Below, piece after piece: positions 44,001 through 55,231 of a stretch of 64,000 nt of DNA. Numbering within the stretch: position 1 is the first letter of the stretch; each line of letters starts with the position of its first letter. A model generated the notes under the pieces. The model was not told the DNA's origin. It ran no database searches and saw nothing but the letters and a program-made list of their open reading frames with translations. Source of the stretch: Allobosea sp. TND4EK4 (GTDB lineage: Bacteria; Pseudomonadota; Alphaproteobacteria; Rhizobiales; Beijerinckiaceae); assembly GCF_900156025.1 (NCBI RefSeq), contig NZ_FTMO01000004.1, positions 124,001 through 188,000 on the forward strand, read 5' to 3'. The translations under genes were made by a program, and so were the position numbers.

Positions 44001-44831
44001 ATGCTTCGCACCACACTGACGGCGGCCCTGCTCGCCGCCACCACGCTCGCCGCGCAGGCGCAGGCCCTGCCGGAGCGGATCAAGACCGCCGGCAAGCTCG
44101 TCATCGCGACGCAGCCGAACTATCCGCCGATCGCCTTCAAGGACCCGGCGACCAACCAGCTCTCCGGCTTCGACATCGAGCTCGGCGAGGCGATCGGCAA
44201 GGAGCTCGGCGTCAAGGTCGAGTGGCAGGAAACCGCCTTCGCCCAGATGCTGCCCTCGATCCAGACCGGCCGCGTCGACATGGCGATGGCGGGGATGAGC
44301 GACCTGCCGGCCCGCCGCGAGCAGGTCGATTTCGTCGACTACATGGTCTCGGGCGCGCAGTTCTATACGGTCACGGCCTTCAAGGACCAGATCAAGGCTG
44401 CCGAAGACCTCTGCGGCAAGAGCGTTGGCGCCAGCCGCTCGACCAACTGGCCGGTCCAGATCGGCGAGTGGAGCCAGGCCAATTGCGTCGCCAAGGGCAA
44501 GCCGGCGATCAACGTGGTCGGCACCGAGGGCTCCGTCGATGCCCGCACGCAGATCAAGACGCAGCGCCTGCAGGGCGCGGTCCAGGGCAGCGAGACGATG
44601 GGTCATTTCCAGAAGCTCGAGCCCAACACCTATATCCCGCTTGGCAAGCCCTTCACGACGACGCTGGTCGGCATTCCGGTCGCCAAGACCGCCGAGGGCG
44701 CGCAGCTGCGTGACGCGGTGAAGGCCGCTCTCGACAAGCTGCAGGCCAATGGCGGCTATCAGGCGCTGATCCAGAAATACGGGCTGGTGGACAACCCGCT
44801 GAAGCCGATCTCGATCAACAAGGGCCAGTGA
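44001..44831 (+). CDS. Polar amino acid ABC transporter substrate-binding protein (family 3)
   Basis: A 276-residue periplasmic binding protein. A signal peptide of about 22 residues (LRTTLTAALLAATTLAAQAQA, cleaved near AQA) precedes LVIATQPNYPPIAFKD, the standard start of the family. LSGFDIELGEAIGKELG and RVDMAMAGMSDLPARREQVDF (split) follow. The ATG at 44001 has GGGAGAG upstream. It is the last gene of the lyase-importer operon. A 49-bp gap separates it from the ATPase gene. Confidence 0.91.
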   Translation: MLRTTLTAALLAATTLAAQAQALPERIKTAGKLVIATQPNYPPIAFKDPATNQLSGFDIELGEAIGKELGVKVEWQETAFAQMLPSIQTGRVDMAMAGMSDLPARREQVDFVDYMVSGAQFYTVTAFKDQIKAAEDLCGKSVGASRSTNWPVQIGEWSQANCVAKGKPAINVVGTEGSVDARTQIKTQRLQGAVQGSETMGHFQKLEPNTYIPLGKPFTTTLVGIPVAKTAEGAQLRDAVKAALDKLQANGGYQALIQKYGLVDNPLKPISINKGQ

Positions 44832-44858
44832 CCGTTTAGGCGAGGACAGCGCGGGGAG

Positions 44859-45064
44859 CCCTCTCCCGAATGGGAGAGGGCAGGGTGAGGGGATGGCCCT
44901 TGGGCGCTTTGCTGTGACCTGACCGCTGCTGCGGTGAGCGCCTTGCTCCGCTGGTCCGGGGCCGACACCTCACCCCTGCCCCTCTCACTGATCCCGGACT
45001 TGCCCGAGATCAGCGGTTCAAGTGTCGAAGTCGGCAACAGCCGACTTCGAGCCAGGAGAGGGGC
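44859..45064. repeat. Composite inverted-repeat element
   Basis: At the left is a 9-bp hairpin (44859-44867 with 44872-44880) followed by CAGGGTGAGGGG. At the right, CTCACCCCTGCCCCTCTC and GAGAGGGGC form an outer inverted pair. Between them are CTGATCCCGG/CCCGAGATCAG and a perfect 11-bp hairpin (45025-45035 with 45040-45050). It occupies most of the 327-bp gap between the binding-protein gene and zapE. Similar CCCTCTCCC/GGGAGAGGG elements are, as I recall, frequent in alphaproteobacterial intergenic DNA. Confidence 0.65.
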
Positions 45065-45158
45065 TTCCCGCGACGCCGTTTCCCGCGACGCCCTTGCCCG
45101 CGCCGCGGCGCTGCCGTAACCGGGAGGGGCTTTCTCTCCGGACCGCACCTCCCGCACC

Positions 45159-46337
45159 ATGACCGCCTCGATCACCGACCGTTATGCCGCGCTCGTGGAG
45201 TCCGGCGCCATCGAGCGCGATCCGGCGCAGGTCGCGGTGGTGAAGACGCTGCAGGGGCTGAGCGAGACGCTGGCGGCGCGGCGGCTCGCCCGCAAGGGCA
45301 GCGCGCTCGGCTGGCTCTTCGGCCGCAAGGCGGACACGGCGCAGGCTCCCAAGGGCCTCTACATCTGGGGTTCGGTCGGCCGCGGCAAGACCATGCTGAT
45401 GGACCTGTTCTTCGAGGCTGCGCCGGTGAGGCGCAAGCGCCGCGTCCATTTCCACGAGTTCCTGGCCGATGTGCATGGCCGCATCGGGGTCTACCGCCAG
45501 AAGATCAAGAGCGGCGAGGTCAAGGACGCCGATCCGATCGCGCCGGTGGCGGCTGAACTGGCCGAGGACGCTTATCTGCTCTGCTTCGACGAGTTCACCG
45601 TCACCGACATCGCCGATGCGATGATCCTGGGGCGGCTGTTCACGGCGCTCTTCGCCGCCGGCGTCGTCGTGGTGGCGACCTCCAATGTCGAGCCGTCGCG
45701 GCTCTATGAAGGCGGGCTAAACCGCGCGCTGTTCCTGCCCTTCATCGAGTTGCTGCAGACGAAGGTCACGGTGCTGAAACTCGATGCGCGCACCGATTTC
45801 CGGTTGGAGAAGCTGGGCGGGGCGCCCGTCTATCATGTCCCGGCCGACGACAAGGCGAGAGCGGCCCTCGATGCCGCCTTCAAGGCCCTGTCCGGCGCGG
45901 CCGAAGGCAAGCGCAGGGTGCTGACCGTGCAGGGGCACGATCTCATCCTGCCCCAAGCGGCCGCCGGCGTGGCGCGGGCGAGCTTCGCCGATCTCTGCGC
46001 GCAGGCCTATGGGGCCTCGGACTACATCGCGTTGGCGCAGCGTTTCCACACGCTGGTGCTCGACGACATCCCGATCCTGGATTTCGACCGCCGCAACGAG
46101 GCCAAGCGTTTCATCATCCTGATCGACACGCTCTACGAGCATCATGTGAAGCTGGTCGCGTCGGCCGCGGCGGAGCCGCACGAGCTCTACCGAGCCGCGC
46201 GGGGGAGGGAGGCGTTCGAGTTCGACCGCACCGTCTCGCGGCTGATCGAGATGCGCTCGGAGGAGTATCTCGCCAAGCCGCATGGCCGGCCGGATTCGAC
46301 GGCCAGCGGTGATACCACCGGGCTGGTGGAGACGTGA
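45159..46337 (+). CDS. zapE: Cell division protein ZapE (AFG1-like ATPase)
   Basis: A 392-residue AAA-type ATPase of the AFG1/ZapE family, associated with the divisome and respiratory stress. Walker A is GSVGRGKTMLMDLF, Walker B region LLCFDEFTVTDIADAMILGRL, sensor region VVVATSNVEPSRLYEGGLNR, and the late motif FHTLVLDDIPILDF is typical. LARKGSALGWLFGRK near the N-terminus is also conserved. It begins 27 bp after a repeat element and precedes a TetR gene. Confidence 0.94.
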   Translation: MTASITDRYAALVESGAIERDPAQVAVVKTLQGLSETLAARRLARKGSALGWLFGRKADTAQAPKGLYIWGSVGRGKTMLMDLFFEAAPVRRKRRVHFHEFLADVHGRIGVYRQKIKSGEVKDADPIAPVAAELAEDAYLLCFDEFTVTDIADAMILGRLFTALFAAGVVVVATSNVEPSRLYEGGLNRALFLPFIELLQTKVTVLKLDARTDFRLEKLGGAPVYHVPADDKARAALDAAFKALSGAAEGKRRVLTVQGHDLILPQAAAGVARASFADLCAQAYGASDYIALAQRFHTLVLDDIPILDFDRRNEAKRFIILIDTLYEHHVKLVASAAAEPHELYRAARGREAFEFDRTVSRLIEMRSEEYLAKPHGRPDSTASGDTTGLVET

Positions 46338-46363
46338 GCTGCGCTGTCTCTGATCATGGCGCT

Positions 46364-46464
46364 GTCATTGCGGGCAAGCCACGACGCTGGGCCGATCCGG
46401 TATCCATGCCTGACCCCTTGCCGGAGGCGCTCTGCCACGGATCCCGGGGCAAGCCCGGGATGAG
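46364..46464. repeat. GTCAT-family intergenic repeat, copy 8
   Basis: Opens GTCATTGCGGGCAAGCC, has GATCCGGTATCCATGCCTGA and GATCCCGGGGCAAGC inside, and closes CCCGGGATGAG, a near match to the usual ATGAC end. It fills the gap between zapE and the TetR gene. Confidence 0.7.
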
Positions 46465-46507
46465 GGTGCGTTTCCGGGGCCAGTCACAGCAGGGGCAGGG
46501 CTGACCC

Positions 46508-47107
46508 ATGCCGCAGCGCGAGCCGAGCGAGACCCGCATCCTCTCGGTCGCCGGCGAGCATCTGCGCCGGTTCGGCCTGAAGCGCTTCACCGTCGTCGCC
46601 GTCGCCGAGGAGGCGGGGATGACGCATGCCAATGTCTATCGCTATTTCCCGTCGCGGGTGGCGCTGGTCGATGCCGTCGTCGATGTCTGGCTGAAGGCGA
46701 CCGAGCGCAAGCTCGCCGACATCGCCGACGGGCCTGATCCGGCCGACGACAAGCTGGAGCGGTTGATCCTCGGCCTCGCCAAGGCCAATCGCGACCTGCT
46801 GCACGAGGAACCGCATCTCTTCGCGGCGCTCTCGCTGGCAGTGGCGAAGCGCCATGCCATCAGCCGGCGCAACCGCACGCGGGTGAGGGCGCTGTTCGAG
46901 CGGGTCGTCGACGAGGGGATCGCGACCGGCGTGTTCGAGCCGCGCGACCGGGACCGGGCGATCGCCTTCGTGATCGACGCCACGCACCGGTTCATCCACC
47001 CGGCTTCGCTGGCGCTCGAAGGCGATGTGCCGCAGGCTTCCGTCGATGCCCGGCTCTCGACCCTGATCCGCGTGATCCTGCGGGTGCTCGGCAGCGGCAT
47101 CGTCTGA
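46508..47107 (+). CDS. TetR family transcriptional regulator
   Basis: A 199-residue repressor-type regulator. The N-terminal helix-turn-helix (about 6-52) reads RRFGLKRFTVVAVAEEAGMTHANVYRYFPSRVALVDA (split). The C-terminal domain is helical and contains a HRFIHPASLALEG segment. A perfect 8-bp inverted repeat (47116-47135) lies just beyond its stop, upstream of mdh. The regulated genes and ligand are unknown. Confidence 0.9.
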   Translation: MPQREPSETRILSVAGEHLRRFGLKRFTVVAVAEEAGMTHANVYRYFPSRVALVDAVVDVWLKATERKLADIADGPDPADDKLERLILGLAKANRDLLHEEPHLFAALSLAVAKRHAISRRNRTRVRALFERVVDEGIATGVFEPRDRDRAIAFVIDATHRFIHPASLALEGDVPQASVDARLSTLIRVILRVLGSGIV

Positions 47108-48346
<1,239 letters not shown>

Positions 48347-48355
48347 GCCGGGGGC

Positions 48356-48420
48356 AGGCAGTCGGCAACAGGCAGTCGGAAACGGCCGCCCTTCACCCGA
48401 CTGCCTCTTGCCGACTGCCT
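48356..48420. repeat. Long inverted repeat between mdh and sucC
   Basis: A 24-bp arm (48356-48379) is the reverse complement of 48397-48420 with one mismatch, around a 17-nt spacer. Each arm contains two copies of AGGCAGTCGG, so direct and inverted repeats are nested. It starts 10 bp after the mdh stop and ends 39 bp before the sucC start. No T-run follows on the plus strand. Confidence 0.85.
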
Positions 48421-48459
48421 ACTGCCTGAGAATTTCCCCTCATCAAGGGACCGGAGCAC

Positions 48460-49656
<1,197 letters not shown>

Positions 49657-49665
49657 GGAGCAGAC

Positions 49666-50550
49666 ATGTCCATCCTGATCGACAAGAACACCAAGGTCAT
49701 CTGCCAGGGCTTCACCGGCAAGAACGGGACCTTCCACTCCGAGCAGGCGATCGCCTATGGCACGCAGATGGTCGGCGGCACCTCCCCGGGGAAGGGCGGC
49801 TCGCTCCATCTCGGCCTGCCGGTCTTCGACAGCGTCCATGAGGCGAAGGCCAAGACCGGCGCGACCGCGTCGGTCGTCTATGTGCCGCCTCCGGGCGCGG
49901 CCGATGCGATCTGCGAGGCGATCGACGCCGAGATCCCGCTGATCATCTGCATCACCGAGGGCATTCCGGTGCTCGACATGGTCAAGGTCAAGCGCTCGCT
50001 CGTTGGCTCCAAGTCGCGGCTGATCGGGCCCAACTGCCCCGGCGTCGTCACGGCGGGCGAGAGCAAGATCGGCATCATGCCGGCCAACATCTTCAAGCCG
50101 GGTTCGGTCGGCATCGTCTCGCGCTCGGGGACGCTGACCTATGAGGCGGTGTTCCAGACCACGAATGAGGGCCTCGGCCAGACCACAGCCGTCGGCATCG
50201 GCGGCGACCCGGTCAAGGGCACCGAGTTCATCGACATGCTCGAGATGTTCCTGGCTGATCCGAAGACCGAGTCGATCGTGATGATCGGCGAGATCGGCGG
50301 CTCGGCCGAAGAGGATGCGGCGCAGTTCATCAAGGACGAGGCCAAGCGCGGTCGCAAGAAGCCGATGGTCGGCTTCATCGCCGGCCGCACGGCCCCTCCC
50401 GGCCGCCGCATGGGCCATGCCGGCGCGATCATCTCGGGCGGCAAGGGCGGCGCCGAGGACAAGATCGCGGCGATGGAAGCGGCGGGCATCAAGGTCTCGC
50501 CCTCGCCGGCGCGCCTTGGAAAGACCTTGGTCGAGGTGTTGAAGGGCTGA
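49666..50550 (+). CDS. sucD: Succinyl-CoA synthetase alpha subunit
   Basis: The CoA-binding, phospho-His subunit, 294 residues. [24 protein letters not shown] (split) is the CoA-binding start, GGTSPGKGG lies at about 37-45, and [12 protein letters not shown] is in the middle. The phosphorylated His is in [11 protein letters not shown] near residue 250. It starts 9 bp after sucC and is followed by a hairpin before sucA. Confidence 0.97.
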   Translation: MSILIDKNTKVICQGFTGKNGTFHSEQAIAYGTQMVGGTSPGKGGSLHLGLPVFDSVHEAKAKTGATASVVYVPPPGAADAICEAIDAEIPLIICITEGIPVLDMVKVKRSLVGSKSRLIGPNCPGVVTAGESKIGIMPANIFKPGSVGIVSRSGTLTYEAVFQTTNEGLGQTTAVGIGGDPVKGTEFIDMLEMFLADPKTESIVMIGEIGGSAEEDAAQFIKDEAKRGRKKPMVGFIAGRTAPPGRRMGHAGAIISGGKGGAEDKIAAMEAAGIKVSPSPARLGKTLVEVLKG

Positions 50551-50567
50551 CCCGCCTCGCGGGCATG

Positions 50568-50591
50568 GGGCCGGCCTTGAGCCGGCCCTTC
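50568..50591 (+). terminator. Terminator-like hairpin between sucD and sucA
   Basis: A perfect 8-bp stem (50568-50575 with 50581-50588, loop CTTGA) lies 18 bp after the sucD stop and is followed by TTC only. The weak T tract suggests partial termination that lets some transcripts continue into sucA. Confidence 0.5.
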
Positions 50592-50740
50592 AGCAGCACC
50601 AATTTCCGGGTCTCGGCACGGGCCATCTCCCGTGCGTGACGCCAACCAGGACGACCGGGCGATGGCTCCGGTCGTCGAAGAACCAGAGGTTCGGGCAGGG
50701 GTCCGGGCCTGACGCAGCGGCGAAGGAAGGCAGGAGCATC

Positions 50741-53698
50741 ATGGCTCGCCAGGACAATAACGAGGCTCTCGCGCAGACCGCGTTCCTCTACGGCGGAAAC
50801 GCGGCCTATATCGAGGATCTCTATGCCCGCTACGAGGCCGATCCCACCTCGGTCGACCCGCAGTGGCAGAGCTTCTTCGGCGCGCTGCAGGACGACAAGC
50901 AGTCGGTGCTGCAGAACGCCAAGGGCGCGTCCTGGAAGAAGCCGAACTGGCCGATCGCCGCCAATGGCGAACTCGTCTCGGCGCTCGACGGCAACTGGGC
51001 GCAGGTCGAGAAGGCCGTGGGCGACAAGCTCGGCGCCAAGGCCAAGGCCGCAGGTGCCGCGATCTCGCCGTCCGACGTGCAGCAGGCGACGCGCGATTCC
51101 GTCCGCGCCATCATGCTGATCCGGGCCTATCGCATGCGCGGACACCTGCATGCCAAGCTCGATCCGCTCGGCATCGAGAGCCGCAATGATTCCGAGGAAC
51201 TGGCACCGGCCGCCTTCGGCTTCACCGAGGCGGATCTCGACCGCAAGATCTTCATCGACAACGTGCTCGGCATGGAGTTCGCCACCGTCCGCGAGATGGT
51301 CTCGATCCTGCAGCGGACCTATTGCGGCACGGTGGGCGTCGAGTTCATGCACATCTCCGATCCCGAGCAGAAGGCCTGGCTGCAGGAGCGCATCGAGGGG
51401 CCGGACAAGGAGATCGCCTTCACCAAGGAAGGCAAGAAGGCGATCCTGAACAAGCTGGTCGAGGCCGAGGGCTTCGAGAAGTTCCTCGACCTCAAGTTCA
51501 CCGGCACCAAGCGCTTCGGCCTGGATGGCGGCGAGGCGCTGGTTCCGGCGCTGGAGCAGATCATCAAGCGCGGCGGCGCGCTCGGCCTGCGCGACATCGT
51601 CTTCGGCATGGCCCATCGCGGCCGCCTCAACGTGCTGACGCAGGTGCTGGGCAAGCCGCACCGCGCGCTGTTCCACGAGTTCAAGGGCGGCTCCTACGCT
51701 CCCGACGACGTCGAGGGCTCTGGCGACGTGAAGTACCATCTGGGTGCCTCGTCCGACCGCGAGTTCGATGGCAACAACGTCCATATCTCGCTGACGGCCA
51801 ACCCGTCGCATCTCGAGATCGTCGACCCCGTCGTGCTCGGCAAGGTCCGCGCCAAGCAGGACCAGTTCGGCGACGTCGTCGAGCGCACGAAGGTGCTGCC
51901 GCTGCTGATCCACGGCGATGCGGCCTTCGCCGGCCAGGGGGTGGTGGCGGAATGCCTCGGCCTCTCGGGGCTGAAGGGCCACCGCACCGGCGGCTCGATC
52001 CACTTCATCATCAACAACCAGATCGGCTTCACCACCTATCCGCGCTATTCACGCTCCTCGCCCTATCCGTCCGACGTGGCGAAGATGGTCGAGGCCCCGG
52101 TCTTCCATGTGAACGGCGACGACCCGGAAGCGGTGGTCTTCGCCGCGAAGGTCGCCATCGAGTTCCGGCAGAAGTTCCACAAGCCGGTCGTGATCGACAT
52201 GTTCTGCTATCGCCGCTTCGGCCATAACGAGGGCGACGAGCCGGGCTTCACCCAGCCGCTGATGTACCGCAAGATCCGCGGCCACAAGACGACGCTGGAG
52301 CTCTATGCCGCCAAGCTCGAGGCGGAGGGCGTGATCAGCGCCGCCGAGCTCGACGAGGCGCGCGCGGCCTGGAAGGCGAAGCTCGAGATCGAGTTCGATG
52401 CCGGCCAGAGCTTCAAGCCCAACAAGGCGGACTGGCTGGACGGCCGCTGGGCCGGGATGAAGGCGATCCGCGCCGACGAGGACGATCCGCGCCGCGGCGC
52501 CACCGGCGTTCCGGCGGAGACGCTGAAGGAGATCGCCGAGAAGATCACGGCCGTGCCGGCGGGCTTCAACGTCCACCGCACGATCCAGCGCTTCCTCGAC
52601 AACCGCAAGAAGGCGGTCGAGAGCGGCGAGGGGATCGACTGGGCGACCGGCGAGGCGCTGGCCTTCGGCTCGCTGCTGCTCGACGGCAATCCGGTCCGCC
52701 TGTCCGGCCAGGATTGCGAGCGCGGCACCTTCAGCCAACGCCATTCGGTGCTGATCGACCAGGAGACGGAAGCCCGCCACACCTCGCTGAACCATATCCG
52801 CGAGGACCAGGCGCGCTACGAGGTCATCAACTCGATGCTCTCGGAAGAGGCGGTGCTGGGCTTCGAATACGGCTATTCGCTGTCGGAGCCGAACGCGCTG
52901 ACCTGCTGGGAAGCGCAGTTCGGCGACTTCGCCAACGGTGCGCAGGTGGTGTTCGACCAGTTCATCTCCTCGGGCGAGCGCAAGTGGTTGCGCATGTCCG
53001 GCCTCGTCTGCCTGCTGCCGCACGGCTATGAGGGCCAGGGGCCGGAGCACTCTTCCGCCCGCCTGGAGCGCTTCCTGCAGATGTGCGCCGAGGACAACAT
53101 GCAGGTGGCGAACTGCTCGACGCCTGCGAGCTACTTCCACATCCTGCGCCGCCAGCTGAAGCGCGATTTCCGCAAGCCGCTGATCCTGATGACGCCGAAG
53201 TCGCTGCTGCGCCACAAGCGCTGCGTCTCCGACCTGGCCGACCTCGCCGAGGGCTCGACCTTCCACCGCGTGCTGGCGGACGATGCCGAGCGCGGCAAGT
53301 CGACCACCAAGCTGGTCAAGGACTCGAAGATCCGCCGCGTCGTGCTGTGCTCGGGCAAGGTCTATTACGACCTGCTGGAGGAGCGCGAGAAGCGCGGCAT
53401 CGACGACGTCTACCTGATGCGCGTCGAGCAGCTCTATCCCTTCCCGCTCAAGACGCTGGCGCAGGAACTGTCGCGCTTCAAGGGCGCGGACGTGGCCTGG
53501 TGCCAGGAGGAACCCAAGAACATGGGCTCCTGGACCTTCGTCGAACCTTACCTGGAATGGGTGCTGGGTCATGCCGGCGTGAAGTCGAAGCGGCCGCGCT
53601 ATGTCGGCCGCGCCGCCTCGGCCGCGACCGCGACGGGCCTGATGTCGAAGCACGCTGCCCAGCTTGCCGCCTTCCTCGACGAGGCTTTCGCGGCCTGA
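50741..53698 (+). CDS. sucA: 2-oxoglutarate dehydrogenase E1 component
   Basis: Thiamine diphosphate enzyme that decarboxylates 2-oxoglutarate and passes succinyl to SucB. The 985-residue length is standard. The N-terminal helical segment binds E2; HRGRLNVL (in MAHRGRLNVLTQVLGKP) and SHLEIVDPVVLGKV are ThDP-fold signatures. GDAAFAGQGVVAE has the ThDP-associated GD, and the transketolase-type C-terminal half includes HSVLIDQETE and EEPKNMGSWTFVEP. The ATG at 50741 follows CAGGAG; a longer frame is rejected. Confidence 0.97.
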   Translation: MARQDNNEALAQTAFLYGGNAAYIEDLYARYEADPTSVDPQWQSFFGALQDDKQSVLQNAKGASWKKPNWPIAANGELVSALDGNWAQVEKAVGDKLGAKAKAAGAAISPSDVQQATRDSVRAIMLIRAYRMRGHLHAKLDPLGIESRNDSEELAPAAFGFTEADLDRKIFIDNVLGMEFATVREMVSILQRTYCGTVGVEFMHISDPEQKAWLQERIEGPDKEIAFTKEGKKAILNKLVEAEGFEKFLDLKFTGTKRFGLDGGEALVPALEQIIKRGGALGLRDIVFGMAHRGRLNVLTQVLGKPHRALFHEFKGGSYAPDDVEGSGDVKYHLGASSDREFDGNNVHISLTANPSHLEIVDPVVLGKVRAKQDQFGDVVERTKVLPLLIHGDAAFAGQGVVAECLGLSGLKGHRTGGSIHFIINNQIGFTTYPRYSRSSPYPSDVAKMVEAPVFHVNGDDPEAVVFAAKVAIEFRQKFHKPVVIDMFCYRRFGHNEGDEPGFTQPLMYRKIRGHKTTLELYAAKLEAEGVISAAELDEARAAWKAKLEIEFDAGQSFKPNKADWLDGRWAGMKAIRADEDDPRRGATGVPAETLKEIAEKITAVPAGFNVHRTIQRFLDNRKKAVESGEGIDWATGEALAFGSLLLDGNPVRLSGQDCERGTFSQRHSVLIDQETEARHTSLNHIREDQARYEVINSMLSEEAVLGFEYGYSLSEPNALTCWEAQFGDFANGAQVVFDQFISSGERKWLRMSGLVCLLPHGYEGQGPEHSSARLERFLQMCAEDNMQVANCSTPASYFHILRRQLKRDFRKPLILMTPKSLLRHKRCVSDLADLAEGSTFHRVLADDAERGKSTTKLVKDSKIRRVVLCSGKVYYDLLEEREKRGIDDVYLMRVEQLYPFPLKTLAQELSRFKGADVAWCQEEPKNMGSWTFVEPYLEWVLGHAGVKSKRPRYVGRAASAATATGLMSKHAAQLAAFLDEAFAA

Positions 53699-53706
53699 TC
53701 CGATCT

Positions 53707-53730
53707 GCCGCTGCGGTCTGCCGCGGCGGC
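53707..53730 (+). terminator. Hairpin between sucA and sucB
   Basis: GCCGCTGCGG pairs with CCGCGGCGGC (one wobble pair) around TCTG, followed by ATCTTT. It lies 8 bp beyond the sucA stop. The T-tract is short, so termination is likely partial. Confidence 0.45.
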
Positions 53731-53821
53731 ATCTTTCCCAGCTAGCGGCGTTCCGGAAAGCGGATTAGCGTTTCCGGTCGATGCATCCGACCGCCAGAGA
53801 ACGAGACAACAGAGGCCTGAC

Positions 53822-55111
53822 ATGGCGACCGAAATCCGCGTACCCACCCTCGGCGAATCCGTTACCGAGGCGACCATCGGCAAGTGGTTCAAGAAGCCGG
53901 GCGAGGCGGTGAAGGCCGACGAGCCCCTCGTCGAGCTCGAAACCGACAAGGTGACGCTGGAGGTCAACGCGCCGGCCGACGGCGTGCTGGGCGAGATCGT
54001 CGCCAAGGAAGGCGACACGGTCGGCGTCAGCGCCCTGCTCGGCATGATCGGCGAGGGCGGCGGTGCCGCCGCCTCCGCCGCGCCCAAGAAGGACGAGACC
54101 GCCGTCGCGCAGCCTGCCGGCAAGACCGGCGGCAGCAGCTCGGCCGATGCGCAGGCCAAGTCCGGCGCCGTCGCCGGCGACACGCAGGTGGCGCCGAAGG
54201 CGGGGGCCTCGAACGCCGCCGCCTCCGGCCCGGCCGTGTCGCGCATCGCGGCAGAAAGCGGCGTCGATCCCTCGACCGTTCCGGCGTCAGGCAAGGATGG
54301 CCGCGTCACCAAGGGCGACATGCTGGCGGCGATCGCGACCGGCGGTGCCGCCGCGCCGGCGGCCGCGCCCGCCCCGGTGCAGGTCCGTGCCCCGTCCCCG
54401 GCCGATGACGGAGCCCGCGAAGAGCGGGTCAAGATGACCAAGCTGCGCCAGACCATCGCGCGCCGCCTCAAGGAGGCCCAGGCCAACGCCGCGATGCTGA
54501 CCACCTTCAACGAGGTGGACATGACCAACGTCATGGCGCTGCGCACGCAGTACAAGGACGCCTTCGAGAAGAAGCACGGCGTCAAGCTCGGCTTCATGGG
54601 CTTCTTCGTGAAGGCCGCGGTGCAGGCGCTGAAGGAGATCCCGGCCGTCAACGCCGAGATCGACGGCACCGACATCATCTACAAGAACTACTACCACATC
54701 GGCGTCGCCGTCGGCACCGACAAGGGCCTGGTGGTTCCGGTGGTGCGCGATGCCGACCAGCTCTCTATCGCTGGCGTCGAGAAGAAGATCGGCGAGTTCG
54801 GCAAGAAGGCCCGCGACGGCAAGCTCTCCATCGAGGAGATGCAGGGCGGCACCTTCACCATCTCGAATGGCGGCGTCTACGGCTCGCTGATGTCGACCCC
54901 GATCCTGAACGCGCCGCAATCGGCGATCCTGGGCATGCACAAGATCCAGGAGCGCCCGATGGTGGTGAACGGCAAGATCGAGATCCGGCCGATGATGTAT
55001 CTGGCGGTCAGCTACGACCACCGCATCATCGACGGCAAGGAGGCCGTGACCTTCCTCGTGCGCCTGAAGGAAGGCCTGGAGGATCCGGCGCGTCTCGTGC
55101 TCGATCTCTGA
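53822..55111 (+). CDS. sucB: Dihydrolipoamide succinyltransferase (E2 of 2-oxoglutarate dehydrogenase)
   Basis: Transfers succinyl from lipoyl to CoA and forms the core of the complex. The 429-residue protein has one N-terminal lipoyl domain with the lipoylated Lys in [11 protein letters not shown] (about 38-48). An Ala/Pro-rich linker follows, then a peripheral subunit-binding domain ([28 protein letters not shown], about 139-166, split) and the acyltransferase domain. [13 protein letters not shown] supplies the catalytic His and Asp. It lies 123 bp after sucA. Confidence 0.97.
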   Translation: MATEIRVPTLGESVTEATIGKWFKKPGEAVKADEPLVELETDKVTLEVNAPADGVLGEIVAKEGDTVGVSALLGMIGEGGGAAASAAPKKDETAVAQPAGKTGGSSSADAQAKSGAVAGDTQVAPKAGASNAAASGPAVSRIAAESGVDPSTVPASGKDGRVTKGDMLAAIATGGAAAPAAAPAPVQVRAPSPADDGAREERVKMTKLRQTIARRLKEAQANAAMLTTFNEVDMTNVMALRTQYKDAFEKKHGVKLGFMGFFVKAAVQALKEIPAVNAEIDGTDIIYKNYYHIGVAVGTDKGLVVPVVRDADQLSIAGVEKKIGEFGKKARDGKLSIEEMQGGTFTISNGGVYGSLMSTPILNAPQSAILGMHKIQERPMVVNGKIEIRPMMYLAVSYDHRIIDGKEAVTFLVRLKEGLEDPARLVLDL

Positions 55112-55124
55112 TCGCTATCGACCC

Positions 55125-55208
55125 TTGTGCCCGGGCTCGTCCCGGGCATTCACGACTTTCCTTCCGGCCTCCAGAGATGCGGATGGCCGGGACAAGCCCG
55201 ACAATGAC
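55125..55208. repeat. GTCAT-family intergenic repeat, copy 9 (sucB-lpdA gap)
   Basis: TGCCCGGGCTCGTCCCGGGCA forms a left hairpin with 8-bp arms, and GGCCGGGACAAGCCCGACAATGACGG closes the right side. GCCGG pairs occur in between. The arrangement matches the variant copies at 17.3 and 38.6 kb. Confidence 0.7.
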
Positions 55209-55231
55209 GGGCTGCTGAGAGGCTTTAAGTG

